From contig NW_020825298.1 in NCBI RefSeq assembly GCF_003286085.1, positions 992,001-1,056,000 on the forward strand: DNA of 64,000 nt, in the 5' to 3' direction. The DNA is from Drosophila persimilis (taxonomy: Eukaryota; Arthropoda; Insecta; Diptera; Drosophilidae). The notes under the pieces are model-generated. The model did no database searches. It saw nothing but the letters and a program-made list of their open reading frames with translations, and was not told the origin of the DNA. A program made the position numbers and the translations under genes. How positions within the stretch are numbered: the stretch's first letter is position 1; each line of letters opens with the position of its first letter. This document shows positions 1 to 13,441 of the stretch, piece after piece.

Positions 1-2432
1 CAAGCAACGAAAAGTAAAAATTATTTAATGTGATGAAAGTTAAGACATTCTGCCAAAGAGAGAACAATAAAAACTAAGTTTGCAGAACCAAGGAAGTGCG
101 GGAGGGAAAGGTGCTAGGAAAATATATATTTTCACAACTTCTGGCGGAAGTGTAACCAAAAAACTTCAATTGCCACTAGATTATAATGAATAAACTAGGT
201 ATACTAAATGCACAGCCCTTTCACCTCTTTAGAAATTTAAGTTGAAGACCCCCCAAGGTCAAGAATGTGTGGAAGATCCCTTGAGTTCTAATAAGTAAAT
301 CTTCCTACTATTCTACTGAACATTAAGATACATTTCATACAAAGATTTTTGTTTAAATTTACTAAATCTAAATTTAAACTCATTTATTCCAGCACTTTCC
401 AAGTGGAAAGAAAAACGACGAGACGACTCATTCGGAAAGTAAGTAAACTTTTGACAATGGAAATTTTCTTAAGCATAGAACGGGGCAAGAGTCCTGCGAG
501 GGGTGGGGCTTCCTCAATGGCTTGACGTGAGGCGTTGGACATGTCAGGGGGCTGGCTGCCTTGGGGCTGGACTCGTGGTATTTGCACTGGATGAGGATGA
601 GGGCCTCACTGGGCGGGCGTCTATCCATCAGGCGACAACACTTAGCCAGAAAATGAGACATTTATGACGACGACAACAGTATTTTGCGCTCTCCTTTTCC
701 ACGATGGGGATGCTGATGAGAACTTGCACTGCAGTCACATGCAGAAAACTGCACTCTGAAGAGGTAAACACATAGATACACACCACACACACGCACACAT
801 GTGATTGTGTGTGCTTTGCTGCGTGGAAGGAATTGTTCTTGAACAGGACTCAATGATAGGGGGGTGGAGAAGGGGGAGAAGAGCAGCAACAATGCCAAGA
901 AGTGGATGAACGAGAGCGGAGAACACGTGTGCGACAGAGATAGCAGCATGGCTGGAGGGGAAGAAGGAGAATTGTTGGCTGCATTTTAGACAAGTAGTGC
1001 GAAAAAAAGATGAAAGAAAGAAGGAAAAAGTGTGGCACAGAAGGAGAGTGGCTGAGCGAGTGTGTTCAAGTGTTGCTCAGTGGAGAAAAAACGATAGAAA
1101 ACACGAGAGACAACCGCTAAAAACCGGAGTTTAGATACCCTGTAGGTTAGGAGTCCAAAAGAGAGCACACTTCCGTATCCCACATGATCTTCAGCTACAG
1201 ATCTACAGATCTTCTATACAGACATACGTAGCGAAGTCCATCAGTCTGATGGATACAAACTCCTGCTCCATGGTAGATGCTTGCCTCTCACTGGAAGCTC
1301 CATGCAACTGCAGGAGTACCCTCCTCCAGTAAGGGCATCACGATATGAGTGGAGCGAAGGAGAAACCATCACTGGAGTGCCAATAACGGGTGTTGACGTT
1401 TTATATTGAGACGACAGCAGCTCGGGGAACCACACGGGGAGCCACCTCCCACCGATAAGAGGGCGAGAGGGGGGAGAGAGCGGAAAATCGCGTGTGTCTT
1501 GTCTGGGAAAACGCGAGCGCGTTATTCGAGCGTTTCGTGAGCGATTTTAATTGGACCAACGGCAGCGGCCACAGCGGCCAGTCTCCTAGTTTTTGCACTG
1601 CGGCCGCTCTTTCTCTAATCACTAACTAAATAATTAATCAACCCAAACCAAAGCCTCACCATGTGGCAGCGGTGGTCAAGGGGAAGGGGAGGAGGCGGGA
1701 GGGAGGCTGCAGGCAGCGTGGTGGCACTTGGGAGGAGAATGTCACGCCCAGGAAGTGACATTTGCGAGGTGAACGTCAACACGACGGGGCATGGGGCATG
1801 GGGCAGGGACCAGTGCCAGAGCATCGGCAACGTCAACGCTTCGCTCGTTTGGACCAACCGCCACTTGATTAATGAGCCACGCTTCTCGGAGACCCCCTCC
1901 TCCCCTCCCCCGGCAAGGGTAGAGAGCGGGCGAAGAGCTGCAGCTGCCCCCCAGTGGCAGCGTGGCAGCATGGCAGCATGGCAGCATGGCAGCATGGCAG
2001 CAACAGCAGTGACAGTAACCGAGGCAGTAAGTTAAGCAGTTTTAAAGAGGAAACGTCAGTCGGGGGGATAGTCGACTCAAGGATTTGTTGATGGCGACTG
2101 GGGAAATGAGCGGCTGGAGTACGTGCCCCGAAGTGGGGCCCAAGAAAAGAGCAGCCAAAGGCAAAGACTTGCCAGAGGAATAGAGACGAAAATGCTAGCT
2201 AATGGAAACGGTTTGGGCACACACAAGACAAGGATATCAACGTTAAAAATTAATTATCCCAGTTTAAGAACAGATCGGGGGAGAGTCGAGGAAGAACCTA
2301 CCATTCGTGGAACTTTAAACAGAGGAAGACTACTCTTAGATTTGTTGAGCGTAGTTTTTATTTATCATTAACAGAAATGCTTGCCGTATCGGGATCTCCG
2401 GGTAGACGAAAACTGTGTACCTCTTCGGTGGA
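1..2432. other. Gene-free stretch, probably intronic
   Basis: I see no supportable gene here. The reading frames on both strands are short and low in complexity. The stretch holds CA/GT-rich DNA near 780-812 and the 8-bp tandem array at 1,955-2,002. Because the minus-strand exon at 20,443-21,735 ends in a splice donor and points this way, the stretch is probably part of that gene's intron; this is inference. Confidence 0.4.
1955..2002. repeat. 8-bp tandem repeat TGGCAGCA, 6 copies
   Basis: Six head-to-tail copies of TGGCAGCA; the first carries one change (TGGCAGCG). The period is not a multiple of three and no gene is seen here, so it behaves as a non-coding minisatellite. Confidence 0.9.
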
Positions 2433-2654
2433 TCAATAGTTCGACACCAATTGCAGTAACATCTGGAGTCTTTGATGCCAGATTGGTGGCAGGATGGCAG
2501 CCATTTGTTCCACAGTGTTGTACAGATAGTAAGCCATGAAGAAATCGTAGAAGTGCATCAGATCCGGAGCCCACATTGGCGTCAGATCACTGCACTCCCA
2601 TCCAATCCAGAGCCTGCTGGCATCCAAGCAAATGGATAGAATAGCCACCGACAT
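2433..2654 (-). CDS. Putative small membrane-like protein, 73 aa, unrecognised
   Basis: The ORF starts at an ATG (2,654) in a good insect context (AAAAACATG) and ends at TGA. The product is rich in aromatic and hydrophobic residues (for example LMHFYDFFMAYYLYNTVEQM and AAILPPIW) and is not low-complexity, which sets it apart from most ORFs nearby. Codon choice looks protein-like. Just past the stop another frame reads on plausibly (PPKRYTVFVYPEIPIR), so this may be a broken longer gene. I do not recognise a family. It lies about 450 bp downstream, on the same strand, of the frameshifted segment at 3,102-3,521; the two may be remnants of one gene or a cluster nested in a large intron. It could also be a chance ORF. 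Confidence 0.3.
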   Translation of the reverse strand: MSVAILSICLDASRLWIGWECSDLTPMWAPDLMHFYDFFMAYYLYNTVEQMAAILPPIWHQRLQMLLQLVSNY

Positions 2655-3101
2655 GTTTTTTAGTTAGTTTTAGTTTTTCTCCAACGTGTTAGACGAGTAC
2701 TAAAATTTACTATATGAAGCTTCGTGACGAGTGTACTCTGATTTTGAATAGAGATTTGTATTTGTTGCCCCGAAGTTGTGCACAAGACTGTGACCCAAAA
2801 TCCCCATGTGGGGATTCTTCACTATTTCGTACTATATTTTCGAAATTCTTCCAAATAAAACCAAAGATTCGTGCAAATATTCTACCAAAATCGAATTTTG
2901 GGCTAAGAGCAATCAGAGGATTTCTGTGTCCCAGAAAGAAGTAAAGAAAAAACTTGGTAATAAAGAGAGCTGTGAAATGGGAAATGGCTTGTGGAACTTT
3001 AAACAGAATAGCCCCATCCTAGGATAGATGCTAGAGATATGGATAAATTGACCCCAAATGCTACCCCACCAATACTGCATTTTGTCATTAAAAAAAGCTA
3101 T

Positions 3102-3521
3102 TTATTTAAGACATTTTCGTGGCAGAAAGTACAATATTAGACAAATCAAAGTGCGGGCTACTGCAGTTGTCACAACGCCGAGGATCCAATTCACGTACTT
3201 CAAATATGTGTGCACATCAATTGCCAGGTATGGGGCCAAGGCTAGTACCCTTCTGTTGATCAGAGATGTACGCTCAGTGCACGAAAAGCTCCACTAAAGC
3301 TTCCAATGCAACCGTATCCACATAGATCTTAGTTAGCCATGGCAAACGGATATTGCCAGATGCCTTGTAATACTGACGAACCAATGGGACCAATGGGGAC
3401 CTGGAGACCACCCCAGAGGCACCCAATGATTCGCGTAGATAGCAAGCAATAATAATACTAAAGATAGACCACCCTCATTTCGAATAAGTATGCTCCGAAT
3501 ACTCTGAAAGTATTGTGCCAT
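3102..3521 (-). pseudogene. Frame-disrupted membrane-protein-like gene, about 140 codons
   Basis: Read on the minus strand from the ATG at 3,521 to the TAA at 3,104-3,102, the region is 420 bp. The first part (MAQYFQSIRSILIRNEGG) and the last part (RRVLALAPYLAIDVHTYLKY, then a hydrophobic stretch ending LICLILYFLPRKCLK) share one frame. The middle reads best in another frame (PLVRQYYKASGNIRLPWLTK, then IYVDTVALEALVELF). The ATG frame has stop codons in that middle section. The pattern fits a real gene with two compensating indels: a young pseudogene, or sequence errors. The last 25 residues look like a membrane segment. A CCCATTGGT micro-duplication lies near the middle section. I see no intron that would explain the frame changes, and I do not recognise the family. 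Confidence 0.35.
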
Positions 3522-5109
3522 GTGATGATGTGATGTTTGATGTCCGGTCTACGTTGCTCTTGAATATTCCTTATAGATATGTATGTTCAATATCCTAATT
3601 GTTCTCAGCCACATCCCTAGATGTTTCTTTAAAAACAAACCTCGACTAAACTGCACTTTTAAATATACAGAAATTCATTCGGAAATCCTCAAAATCCAAA
3701 TCAAATGTAAACGAAATATGCTGCCAACATCGTGTTCTGCCGATGCAGAAATCATCTACAAAATTCCAATTATTATGCAGACAACACCTCGGCTCGACTA
3801 GACCACATTTCGGCCTGAAAAACAACTGCCATAATTTCTATGCAAAATAGAAAAATGAGAAACACACACAGACAGACACACAGACACCAGTCGTCACGGC
3901 ACATATCATAGTCGCATCGCTCTTCATTGCAGTGGCAGCCCGATCGAGCGGGGGAATTCCCCCAAAAATGCCACCACAGAACGCACGTCTGTGTGTGGGA
4001 GTGGAGAGGGGGGGGTGGGACTCTCTCGCTGCGAAATTAAGTTGCATCTGACTGAATTACAAATTGAAATGAATAACCCAATAACCGAAAAATCGAACCC
4101 CAAAGCTGAAAAATATTTTCCACTCTCCATCACATGCCCGACGACCAGCAAACAGGCAACAACTACAATCAGCCACAAATTGCATAAATCAAGTTACAAA
4201 TCAACTCGAAATCACAATCACAATCGCAATAGCAGTCGCAGTCGCAGTCGCAGTCACTGTATCCCAGTCACTGGGAAAATAACAACATTTCAGTTCTATT
4301 TTCGAGTGCAATCGCAGCTGAAATTTAATTTTGATAGATATTTTCTAGCTGCATTTTTGCGCAGAGATTTGCCGCCCCTCCCCCCTCTGATTTCTGGGAC
4401 TTCGAGAGGGGGAAAACGCTTTTCGCGGACTGCGTTTGAGTTTGCATTTTTCCGCAAATCGTTTCAGCTCGGCACGTGACCCATTTAGTGCTCTTTTTTT
4501 ACGAGTACGAGGGCTCTGTGCTCCACAGATGCAGTGGGTACGTCTGTGGGCCCGTATCCGCGGCCCAAATCGGGGAGATTGAAATGTAATCAAAAATTGC
4601 GTGTACTGCGAAAAGTGTAAAGTGCCGCTCGTCTCTCTGGGTTCTTTCAAGTGCGTTGCAAGTGCTGCTGACAGCGGTTCCGACGATTGGGAGCTTAGTT
4701 TTTAATCGATTTAATTGGGGGAATGGCACGGATTTTGTATTCCAAGAGATCTACGCGTTTACTCTAAGTGCATGGCAGTGCAATCGATCACCCACATGGC
4801 GCTCTCATGACAAGGTTTCCATTACTGGCTATCGTCCTGAATCTAGATCAAATTGTCACCACAACTATTCTATGTCTCACTGGGTAAATCCGTCCGTTAT
4901 CTGTGGGATCTTTATGGATTACAAGCTCTGCCTTACGGAGTGCACACTGTACACCTTCAAACGGAACAATCGAGGCTAATTTCACACATCGCACGGCCTG
5001 TGCCAGCATTTCTGGGCTCCGTTCGAGAGCAGTCCGAAATTAATTAAGGCAAACTGAATCATGACAGTGACAGACACGCACTCCACTCGCACGGACACTG
5101 CCATTCAGG

Positions 5110-5133
5110 CGTCCTGGCGTCCTGGCGTCCTGG
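5110..5133. repeat. 8-bp tandem repeat CGTCCTGG, 3 copies
   Basis: Three exact copies of CGTCCTGG, followed by a diverged fourth beginning CATCC. Confidence 0.8.
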
Positions 5134-6604
5134 CATCCAGGCTCATGAGCAGAAGCAGCCAAGCAACCATTCTGGACCCAAGGAGAGCACAGCTGCATAC
5201 TAATAAGCAGAAGCCGCCACGAGGATTCATGGGGCTGCCAACCTCTTTGGCCTCTTCCGAACGTGGTGTCCCCAGCCTGGCCAGCAGCACTTCCGAAGGC
5301 CTGGTCAGCCACGTGCCACGCCCACACGACTGCGGGGCTGTGAAAGCTGTCAAGCTGATGTCGGTACAAGCATTATGACGGCATTTACACTTCAGCTTCA
5401 GCTCCAGGCTCCAGGCACCGGCTCCGGCTCCGGCTCCGGCTGCAGCTTTGGTCAGCTGCAGGATTAGGAGCTGTAGGAACGGGACGGACCCGATGTCGGA
5501 GCTGAAGCTGGGGCTGAGGACCGTGTACGGCCAGGACACATGAGCTCATAAGCTGCCACAAAGGGCTGTGGGTCGCACACGCCCACAAACATCGCCCCGA
5601 CCCCACTCGCCTGCACGGACGGACCCTCGTCCCGTCTTTATATCTGGCATTCATCTGGTGTTACCATGGAAGCTTCTACGATTTTTGTGTCTCCTATGCA
5701 AATAAATCCAAGTCGTGGCCGAAAACTCAATTTCGGCGTGGCACTGCAGCCCCAGCTGCGGCCCATCGAGGATGCCTAGCATGTGGCAAGTTGCTGCGGC
5801 ACGGCTTCCTCCGCCCCAACCACTCCACCCACCCCTCGGCCCACTGTGGCCTGTCAATCCTCCCTTCCAGCATATGGCGACAAGCAGCGGGCAACGTTTT
5901 CTATTTTCTATTTGTTTGCCGGCAAACACGCAGCGAACAGTGCTGCCCCAGCCACTGCCACAGTCACTGCCACAGCCACAGCCACTGCCAGCAAGGACAA
6001 AGGACGATGCTTTGCTGCTGAGCATGCACTAGACCCATTTCGCAGAAGGTTTAGAAGGGGGACAGCCACCAGCAAGGGGGGCGTATGGCGCAGAAAGCGA
6101 TTGCACTTACCCGAAAGGAAAAACAAACCATGAAAATCACATTGAAAAATGCATGATAAAAGTGGAGATACTCTTTTGGAGACGGGCATTATATGGAATA
6201 ATAATCTGGGCAGATCTGGGAGTAGTTTAGCCAACAATAGAGGCCTCCCCAGTGCCTTCCCTTTGGCCTGATTCGATTCCATAAGCACTTGAGCTGCGCA
6301 TCAACAGGTTGGACATCTCACTTTGATGGACAGGCCGTAGAGTGATTCGACTAGTGCCAGAGATGGACTCCCGTCTGCATCCTTCTGTATTAAATGCTTT
6401 TGATAAAGTCATCATACCCTTGTCGGACAAAGGCACAAAAAATATAGCGCCCACCACTCGTATTGTACGTGAGGGAGCGGCGATTGCGAGTCTCGTGTGC
6501 CAGAAGGGGGGAGCTCCACGGTTAGGACGGTTTTCCTCTGGTCCATCCCGCAGTTGGCTGTTTTTTTGGCTGTTGAATTTCTGCTTGAAATTCGTTTTTC
6601 TGCA

Positions 6605-6695
6605 CGTTGCACACGCCACACGGCACACGCCACACGGCATTGGGTTAGGTCCGGGTCCGGGTCTGGGTCTGGGTCCGGGACTAGAACTGGAACTG
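6605..6695. repeat. Compound simple repeat (CACACG-type and GGGTCC/GGGTCT)
   Basis: A short array of near-repeats built on CGCCACACGGCA is followed by about six hexamer units GGGTCC or GGGTCT. Non-coding by appearance. Confidence 0.8.
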
Positions 6696-8497
6696 GTACT
6701 GGGATTCCGAATTTTCGGCTGTGTTGGGGCTTTGGTTGCGCGCCCCAAATGGATTTAGCATGTTACTGCCTCTCTCCGCCGACTGCCGGTCTTTTTGCGC
6801 CCTGGTTGTTGCTGTTTCTGGGGGGAAATGTGTTCATTTGCATGGGCCACATATGTCCCAGGGCTGTCGCTATATAATGCAATAAAAATCCGCACCAAAA
6901 CTGATGTTAATTTGCAAATTCAATTGTCGAATCAATGCCGTACGGCCAATATATTTAATTCTCTTTGCGCCTCACATAGCACTCTATGCCGCCTGTCACG
7001 TCCCATAAACATATATCTCTTCCGATTGAAGGTGTCCAAACGGACAGCTATGGAAGTCCACAGATGTGGGGACAGACTGGTCTGGTTTTTGCCTTTGTGT
7101 GGACCACATTTTGTGGTCACTTGACTGGCAGTCCAGCCTCTCCACAGAAATGCCTAACAGCAGGCGGCAGGCAGCAGGCGGCAGTCTGGGGAGACACTGC
7201 GCTGCCACAAGTTCGTCAGCATGGGACAAATATTTGCAGATATCCAAACGTTGCTCCACGTCTGTTGCTGCTTCTGTTGCTGCTCCACGGTGCTGTTTGT
7301 TGGCGATTGTTGATTGGTAATTGTTGGTCCAGTGGCCTGCTGCTTGACCAACGCCCAACAATTGGTCACGATCACTTTGGCTTTATTGCATTTTCCACTT
7401 TTTTGCCTTTTTCAAAATGTACTTTTATGTACTTTTCCTCCTCTGTCTTTCCGGGCCCGTCACGGCGATGTCTCCCTTGTTTTCGCACTTGCGGCTGCGG
7501 TTGGGGAGCGCTCGTGATGATGATTTGACGTGACTAATTGGTCGTTAGGCATATGTCCGGCCAGCATAAGGGGGAAGCAGGTGGAGGGGCGGCAGGGCGG
7601 GGCAGGGTAGGGCGCGGAGGCTGGTTAGTCATGCTCGGGCCGTGGTGCCTGGTCCTGCTCCTTAACAAGGTACAAATTGCGTGTAGCGCTTCATCGGCAG
7701 CTCCCTGGGAGGATGGCAACGATGGGGAACGCGAACTGATTACAAAGGGAACTTTTATGTTAAGTGGAGGTCAAGGATGGGCCCCAACGAGAGGAATTTA
7801 AAGGCCAACAACATCCTGTATTTGTTCTGGGAGGAACTGAATGGGGTAAGGCGATAACTATCGGGGGGAACTTAAGGAGGTACTGTCTATATGTATCTAT
7901 GCCGAGATAGGTGGTGAAATAGTGGTGAAGATCAACAGAACCTCTACTTAGACCTAGGAGACCACAGGGTGTACAATCCCTAACCTTTTAGTAGTACTAA
8001 GAAACTGGTACTGTTCTCCACTACACCCTTCAATCTCCATATAATCTTCCTTGTCCTGGCTCCTACTTAAGAAGAACTCCGCGAATAAGCTTTCTGCAGA
8101 AGGTATGCCTGAAGCTACTCCAAGCCAAAACCAGGTTCCACACACCACATTCCCCTCTTATCACATACCTGAAATATCAATCTTGAAATGTCGTTCAAAC
8201 GTCCGCCAGAACTCACCTGAAAGGAGATGCAAGAAATGATAAAAAATAAGTCAAATATCTGGCATAAGTCGCTGGCGAGCAAACAAACAAACAGACAGAC
8301 GAACAGGCAATCGCAAGCCAACATTCCGATCGAAAGAAACACAATCGACTGCCGTATCCATCACCATTAGCATCACCTTTGTCATTTTGCGACCGAGCAC
8401 GGATTAGCTATGAAAATTTGGCATCTGTCTGTCTCTCGGTCCGGGGCTGCAGCTTGCTCGTTTGCTGAGGGGAATTTGCATATGACATCATCAAAGT

Positions 8498-8582
8498 GCC
8501 AGCATCCAGCAGCCAGCAGCCAGCAGCAGAAAGCAAAAGCAGCAGTCGGCAGCCGGCAGTCGGCAGTCGGTAGCCGGCAGCC
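8498..8582. repeat. CAG/CCAGCAG and GGCAGTC degenerate array
   Basis: Overlapping runs of CCAGCAG and GGCAGTC/GGCAGCC units. The periodicity is irregular and no conserved protein is encoded. Confidence 0.7.
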
Positions 8583-8819
8583 AAAGTTTTGCGCAAAACA
8601 AACAAAAGCAAAAATGCACCAGAGCCAACAAAAAGGCAGCAGCTAAATCTCTTAGCTTCGGTGCGGCGCGACGGCAGCCGCCTGTCAAATGATTTGCAAC
8701 TCTGTGCAAATTTATTTGCCTGTCGTCCCCGTCTCCACAGCCGCCACCGCCACCGCCATCGCCATCGCCTTCCCATCCCATCCGCGCTGCACCGTGGCCT
8801 GCCTTTGGCAATTATTAGT

Positions 8820-8895
8820 TAGCAGTCGTAGTCGTAGTCGTAGACGTAGTCGCCGTCGTCGCTGTCGGCACCGTCATAGTCATCGTCGTCGTCAT
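8820..8895. repeat. GTAGTC / GTCGTC degenerate hexamer-trimer tract
   Basis: A purine/pyrimidine-mixed tract of AGTCGT and CGTCGT units. It opens long repetitive frames (poly-SR, poly-T/D) on both strands, which I regard as artefacts. Confidence 0.75.
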
Positions 8896-9343
8896 CGCGG
8901 TTGTCTGGCAGCAAACAGAAACCAAAGCCCAGCCACGTAGAGCACATTTCAACGTGAAGAGTGCAACTGCCCCGCGGTGGACACGAAGGCCACGAACGAG
9001 AAAGCGAAAAAAAATCCACGGCGCATCAAAGTCCACATACCCTTGGAGTCTGGGGAGCAGACTCCACTGCGAGTTGCAGTTGAGAAGACAAAGATCTATC
9101 GGCTAATGCGCTACTCAGCAGATGGCTTTGGAATTACCATAATATACTATATCATAATTGGGACTCTATAACGACAGAGCTGTGATCTTTGAAGTCCAAT
9201 CTGGGAGGTAAACCAAATATATGATGAGTGAAAAGTCTTTAGAACTAAAGGAACTATTAATATCATAGTTTCACGCACTAATGCCGATGAATCCCATAGA
9301 TGTAGCGAACACAGTCTTCCCATTCTGCTCTGCAAAAACCATG

Positions 9344-9364
9344 ATACCCTCTTCAAAAGGGTAT
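9344..9364. repeat. TACCCT...AGGGTA palindrome, copy 1
   Basis: ATACCCT-CTTCAAA-AGGGTAT forms seven-base inverted arms around a seven-base centre. Similar elements occur at 13,070, 19,245 and 46,113. Confidence 0.7.
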
Positions 9365-10822
9365 GCCAAAAAAATGATTTTGATGACTCTGAAATTTGTT
9401 TGCCAACGGACTCTAGAATCCATTGCACCTCGTGCCACCTCCACTCCACACTCCGCTCCGTTTGGGGGCTGATTTGTGTTCGATTTGGACGTTGATGAAG
9501 TGATTAACCAAGCCAGCAAGCATTCGGCTTTTTGATATCGTTTAGTTTATGAGCTGACCTCGAGGGCCCCTCAATGTTCCAGCGATTTGCGGTTGATGAA
9601 GCGCACAGCAGGTGCAGCACCATCCAAGTGGAAGGCGGATGGCAGATGGGGCGGGGCGCGGAGGGGCGGAGGGGCGGAGGGGAGCCCAGGAAGGGGTAAC
9701 AATGGAAAGCGGATGGGAGTCGCTGGATGAACGGATGGCCGGATGGATGGATGGATGGAATATGCAAATTACGACATCAGAGAGTGCAGAAGCAGCAGCA
9801 AGGGACTTTTATGTTTGCGAAAAAATCAAATTTGATTTATGGAGATAATCGTGAGTTCTGGGAATTAGCCAAACATGAAGCAGACCTTCGCTGGCTCCAA
9901 AGGTTCCTCCATCGAACTTTAATTGTGATTTTATAAATACAAATATAAATATAATTCGTGAAGACAAACCATAACCACAATTGAGACTGGAACCTTCACC
10001 CACTTTCCACCTCCACAGACACACGTTCTCTACTGGTTCTAACTCTTCAGGTTCCTAGGTTCTAGGGTGGAACCTCCACTGATTCGATCAAATCGAAATC
10101 CACTTGTTTGACAAATTAAAGATTCGTGTAAATTCTGAATTATACATTTAACAAATTCCTCTAAAAAGCCCCTAATATTTATGATTCATAAAACTAAGCA
10201 GAGGTCTATTTTGTTCACAATCTTTCACAATATCTAAAAATGCCGCGCCTCATTGCCGGCAAGAAATGTATTTATGTATCATCTGCACCTTGACTTTGTT
10301 TCTTTTAATAAACTTCCATCAAAGTTGTGAAATTCTAGCAGTATCCAAGCAATAAATAAATGCTGCATTAACCTCTTGCAGAACCCCTTTAGGGAGAGAA
10401 CCCCGAAATGCCCTTAAAGCCTCTTTTGGGTGTGCAGCCCAATCGAAGTTTATTGAGAAGCGAAAGTGTCAAAATCCACACTCCACACCCCACACTATCC
10501 CCAAGAAAACCCCACCCAAGCCATTAAGACACCCCGTTATAAGCCCTGGATATACAAAACACCTTCGATGGTGTGGTGCCCCAAGTTCGTGTCTTGTTTT
10601 CAAGACTTTGGAGGGCTTTGGGCTTTGTTTCTCCCCCCCGGCGGACCGGCGGACCGGCGAACCAACGAGCCGAATCGGAATCCAATAAAATTGAAATGAA
10701 ATTGTGTAATAAAAGAAAATCGCTTATACAAAATGCCAGAGCCCGATGTGTGGCTGGGGCCAATCGAAATGCTGAAAATGAAATATTGATGAAATTTACT
10801 GATGCATTGTCCGCATGTCAAG

Positions 10823-10842
10823 CGCCGCCGCCGCCGCCGCCA
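10823..10842. repeat. GCC trinucleotide run
   Basis: About six to seven GCC units, just upstream of the GAGTCC hexamer array. Confidence 0.8.
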
Positions 10843-10874
10843 TCTGCGGTCCGCGATGTCCGCGAACGAACTTG

Positions 10875-10907
10875 ACTCCGAGTCCGAGTCCGAGTCCGAT
10901 TCCGATT
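10875..10907. repeat. Hexamer repeat GAGTCC, about 5 copies
   Basis: ACTCCGAGTCCGAGTCC-type hexamer array that decays into GATTCC units at its 3-prime end. Confidence 0.85.
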
Positions 10908-13069
10908 CGAACAACTCCTCATGCATAATGCAAGCCGAGTGCAACTCGAGACGTTGGAAATTTCTAACAATTTAACAGAAACACAAGAAAAAATCCATCA
11001 TCGATGGATGGAGAGGAGGTGCTCGTACTGGCTGTCCGCTACTGGGCTTTTTCTTTATGCCAATCGAATCAATTAGACGATTTATGGATGATGGGCCTGG
11101 CATTGGCATTCAATTTGCTGTCTTCGGCTTCGGCTTCGGCCTCAGCGCTGTCTCTCAACAATTTCGAATGTCATAAATTGTGACGCTGCTGGCAGGCAGA
11201 AGAGGCAACAACACAACACAGACAAGAGTCGTGACCTATGCGGACCCCTGCTCTTATCAGATGCCAAGCCAACAAAAATTGAGTCATCCTCGCAGGCCGC
11301 CGAACAGAACAGACATTAATTAAAATTTTTGTCAATCTGCCAAATGCCAGAGTCCGATACGGACCCCCCATGACAGCAGCCCCATTTGGGGGCATTCAGC
11401 ATTCAGCATTCAACATTCGACTGGCACTGGCACTGGCACTAAGTGCAGCAGATTCGACTCTTGTCACGGCCCAAAATTATGTTTATTGATTTAGCTGTCA
11501 AAAAGTGCATATCTTTCGGGCAGTGTCTTTTTTCGGGTCTTGTCCGAGTCAGCGTCGACTTTGGTAATGCCAAATGAGCTGAGGCTTACAGTGGTCCGAG
11601 TGCTTGGAAATACTTGTGCCATGACACGGGTATTAATCAAGTGAATGGGCAAGTCACTGGAGCTATTTGTCAGCGCCTAATCGGACAGAGCGCCCCGACC
11701 AGTCAGGTATTTGCTTTATTAATTAATTGTGGAGGTATTTGCAGATATTTTAATTCCAACGATTTGGCTTAAATGTTAAATGTCACTCTTTGGCAGCAAT
11801 CTATAGATAATACATTTCAGAGTATAGCATCTCTAAGGAAGTCAAATCTATATCAAAGGTGGAAGAATGGTTTCTGGACAAGTTCTATAAATACTCATAG
11901 GATGGGCACGTTCTTTAGGGTTCATCTATTGTGATTCCATAACTTTTGATTATTTTATTTTCAATATTTGATGAAGAATTGTAGAAGTACGGAATTGTAC
12001 AATTGATGAAAGTCCCACATGACCATTAAAGGGATTGAAAATCCAGTAAATATTAGACTATTTTGCTTCGAATGGAATGCAACTTTGGATAAGATCTAAT
12101 ATCTGGTCACACGGTGCATCCAACCGAAATTGTGTGACACTTGTCAGAGGCAAAGATACACACACACACACTCTCTATCTGTATCTCTGTGTGTGACACT
12201 CTCAGGTGGGTGTGTGTTCGAGTTCTCGTTCGCCGGAGAGTCTCTCCCTTGCCTCGGGTCCATAATCGGGCCCCTTACGTTATCCATATGTATGCAAGAG
12301 TCTGTGTCATATAATGGGTTTGCAATTTGCTGCGACTTTTTGACACACATACCAGACAGACGCACACAGCCACAGATACACGGATGGAGGGTCCCAAGAG
12401 TGTGGCATAAGCGACTCAAAAGATTTATGTTAAATTTTTAATGACCAAACGGGCAATGCATCAACTTCAATACATACTCGTATTGGATAAAGACATTTGC
12501 AAGGCAACCTTTGACCTTTATTCTCTGGATTTTCCACTTGAAAGTGTGTGAAGAGCTGAGATTACATCGAGGCACCCACAAAGAAGTAAAAAACCAAAAA
12601 GAAGTACCACTATCAAACCCAGGGACAGGTGGACAATGCGCACAGCAGGTGACACCGGTGGAAGCGGGGCGGGGCGGGGGGGGCTACAGATCATCAAAAA
12701 TCGACATTTACTTCTCGGTGTCGGAGTCCGAGTCCGATTTGATTTATCCGTTGCGTTTGATGAATTAGAACTCACCAAACACACACCGTTCCATGCTCGT
12801 AAATGGGTTTCAGATACTTTTATATCTTTGTGTCTCAGCGAGAAAAATGGAGTCTTTTATTTTCAGTTGGATTTTTCTGTTTTTGTGCCTCTATTTGCGG
12901 TTCAATGGCTCAATGGTTCGCTTTAGTTACAGTTTTGGTTGTTTTTCTAAGGGGGGGCACTGCAGGCATGACCGTGACAGGCCCTCCCCCCCACTCTACT
13001 CTTTCTGTAACCCCTCCACATCCACGATGTGCCTAACACGACTTTAAATTTGTCTTTTGCGGACATTTC

Positions 13070-13093
13070 ATACCCTTTTTTCACAGAGGGTAT
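13070..13093. repeat. TACCCT...AGGGTA palindrome, copy 2
   Basis: ATACCCT, a spacer of ten bases and AGGGTAT. It belongs to the same recurrent element as 9,344 and 19,245. Confidence 0.7.
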
Positions 13094-13441
13094 TGGGATT
13101 TTGACTGTTTAGGAAGTAATTCCCTCTCAAAGTCTGTACCCCCACGACTAGATGGTTTATTATATCTTAAAAGATATTCCAGCTATGCTCTTCCTACTAG
13201 ACTTCCATCAGTTTCAATCTAATCCACTCCGTAAGTGTATCTCTATCTTCGATCTCCGATTAACACTAACCTTTCTCTCTCGTTTTTCTTTCCCCCCCAC
13301 AGTTTGTTTGAGGGGAGGCGGATTTTTGTAGGGCAAGCATTTCGCAATGGACTTGCAACAAGCCAACGCGTCAACAAAAATATTTTCGTTTGCTGGTCAT
13401 GATTTATCGTTGGACTCTTTTGACAAGCGTGTTATTTTCAA

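Noticed and set aside
12150..12210. Hairpin of CACACA and TGTGTG arms
   Set aside because: It is explained by a CA microsatellite near a TG-rich stretch.
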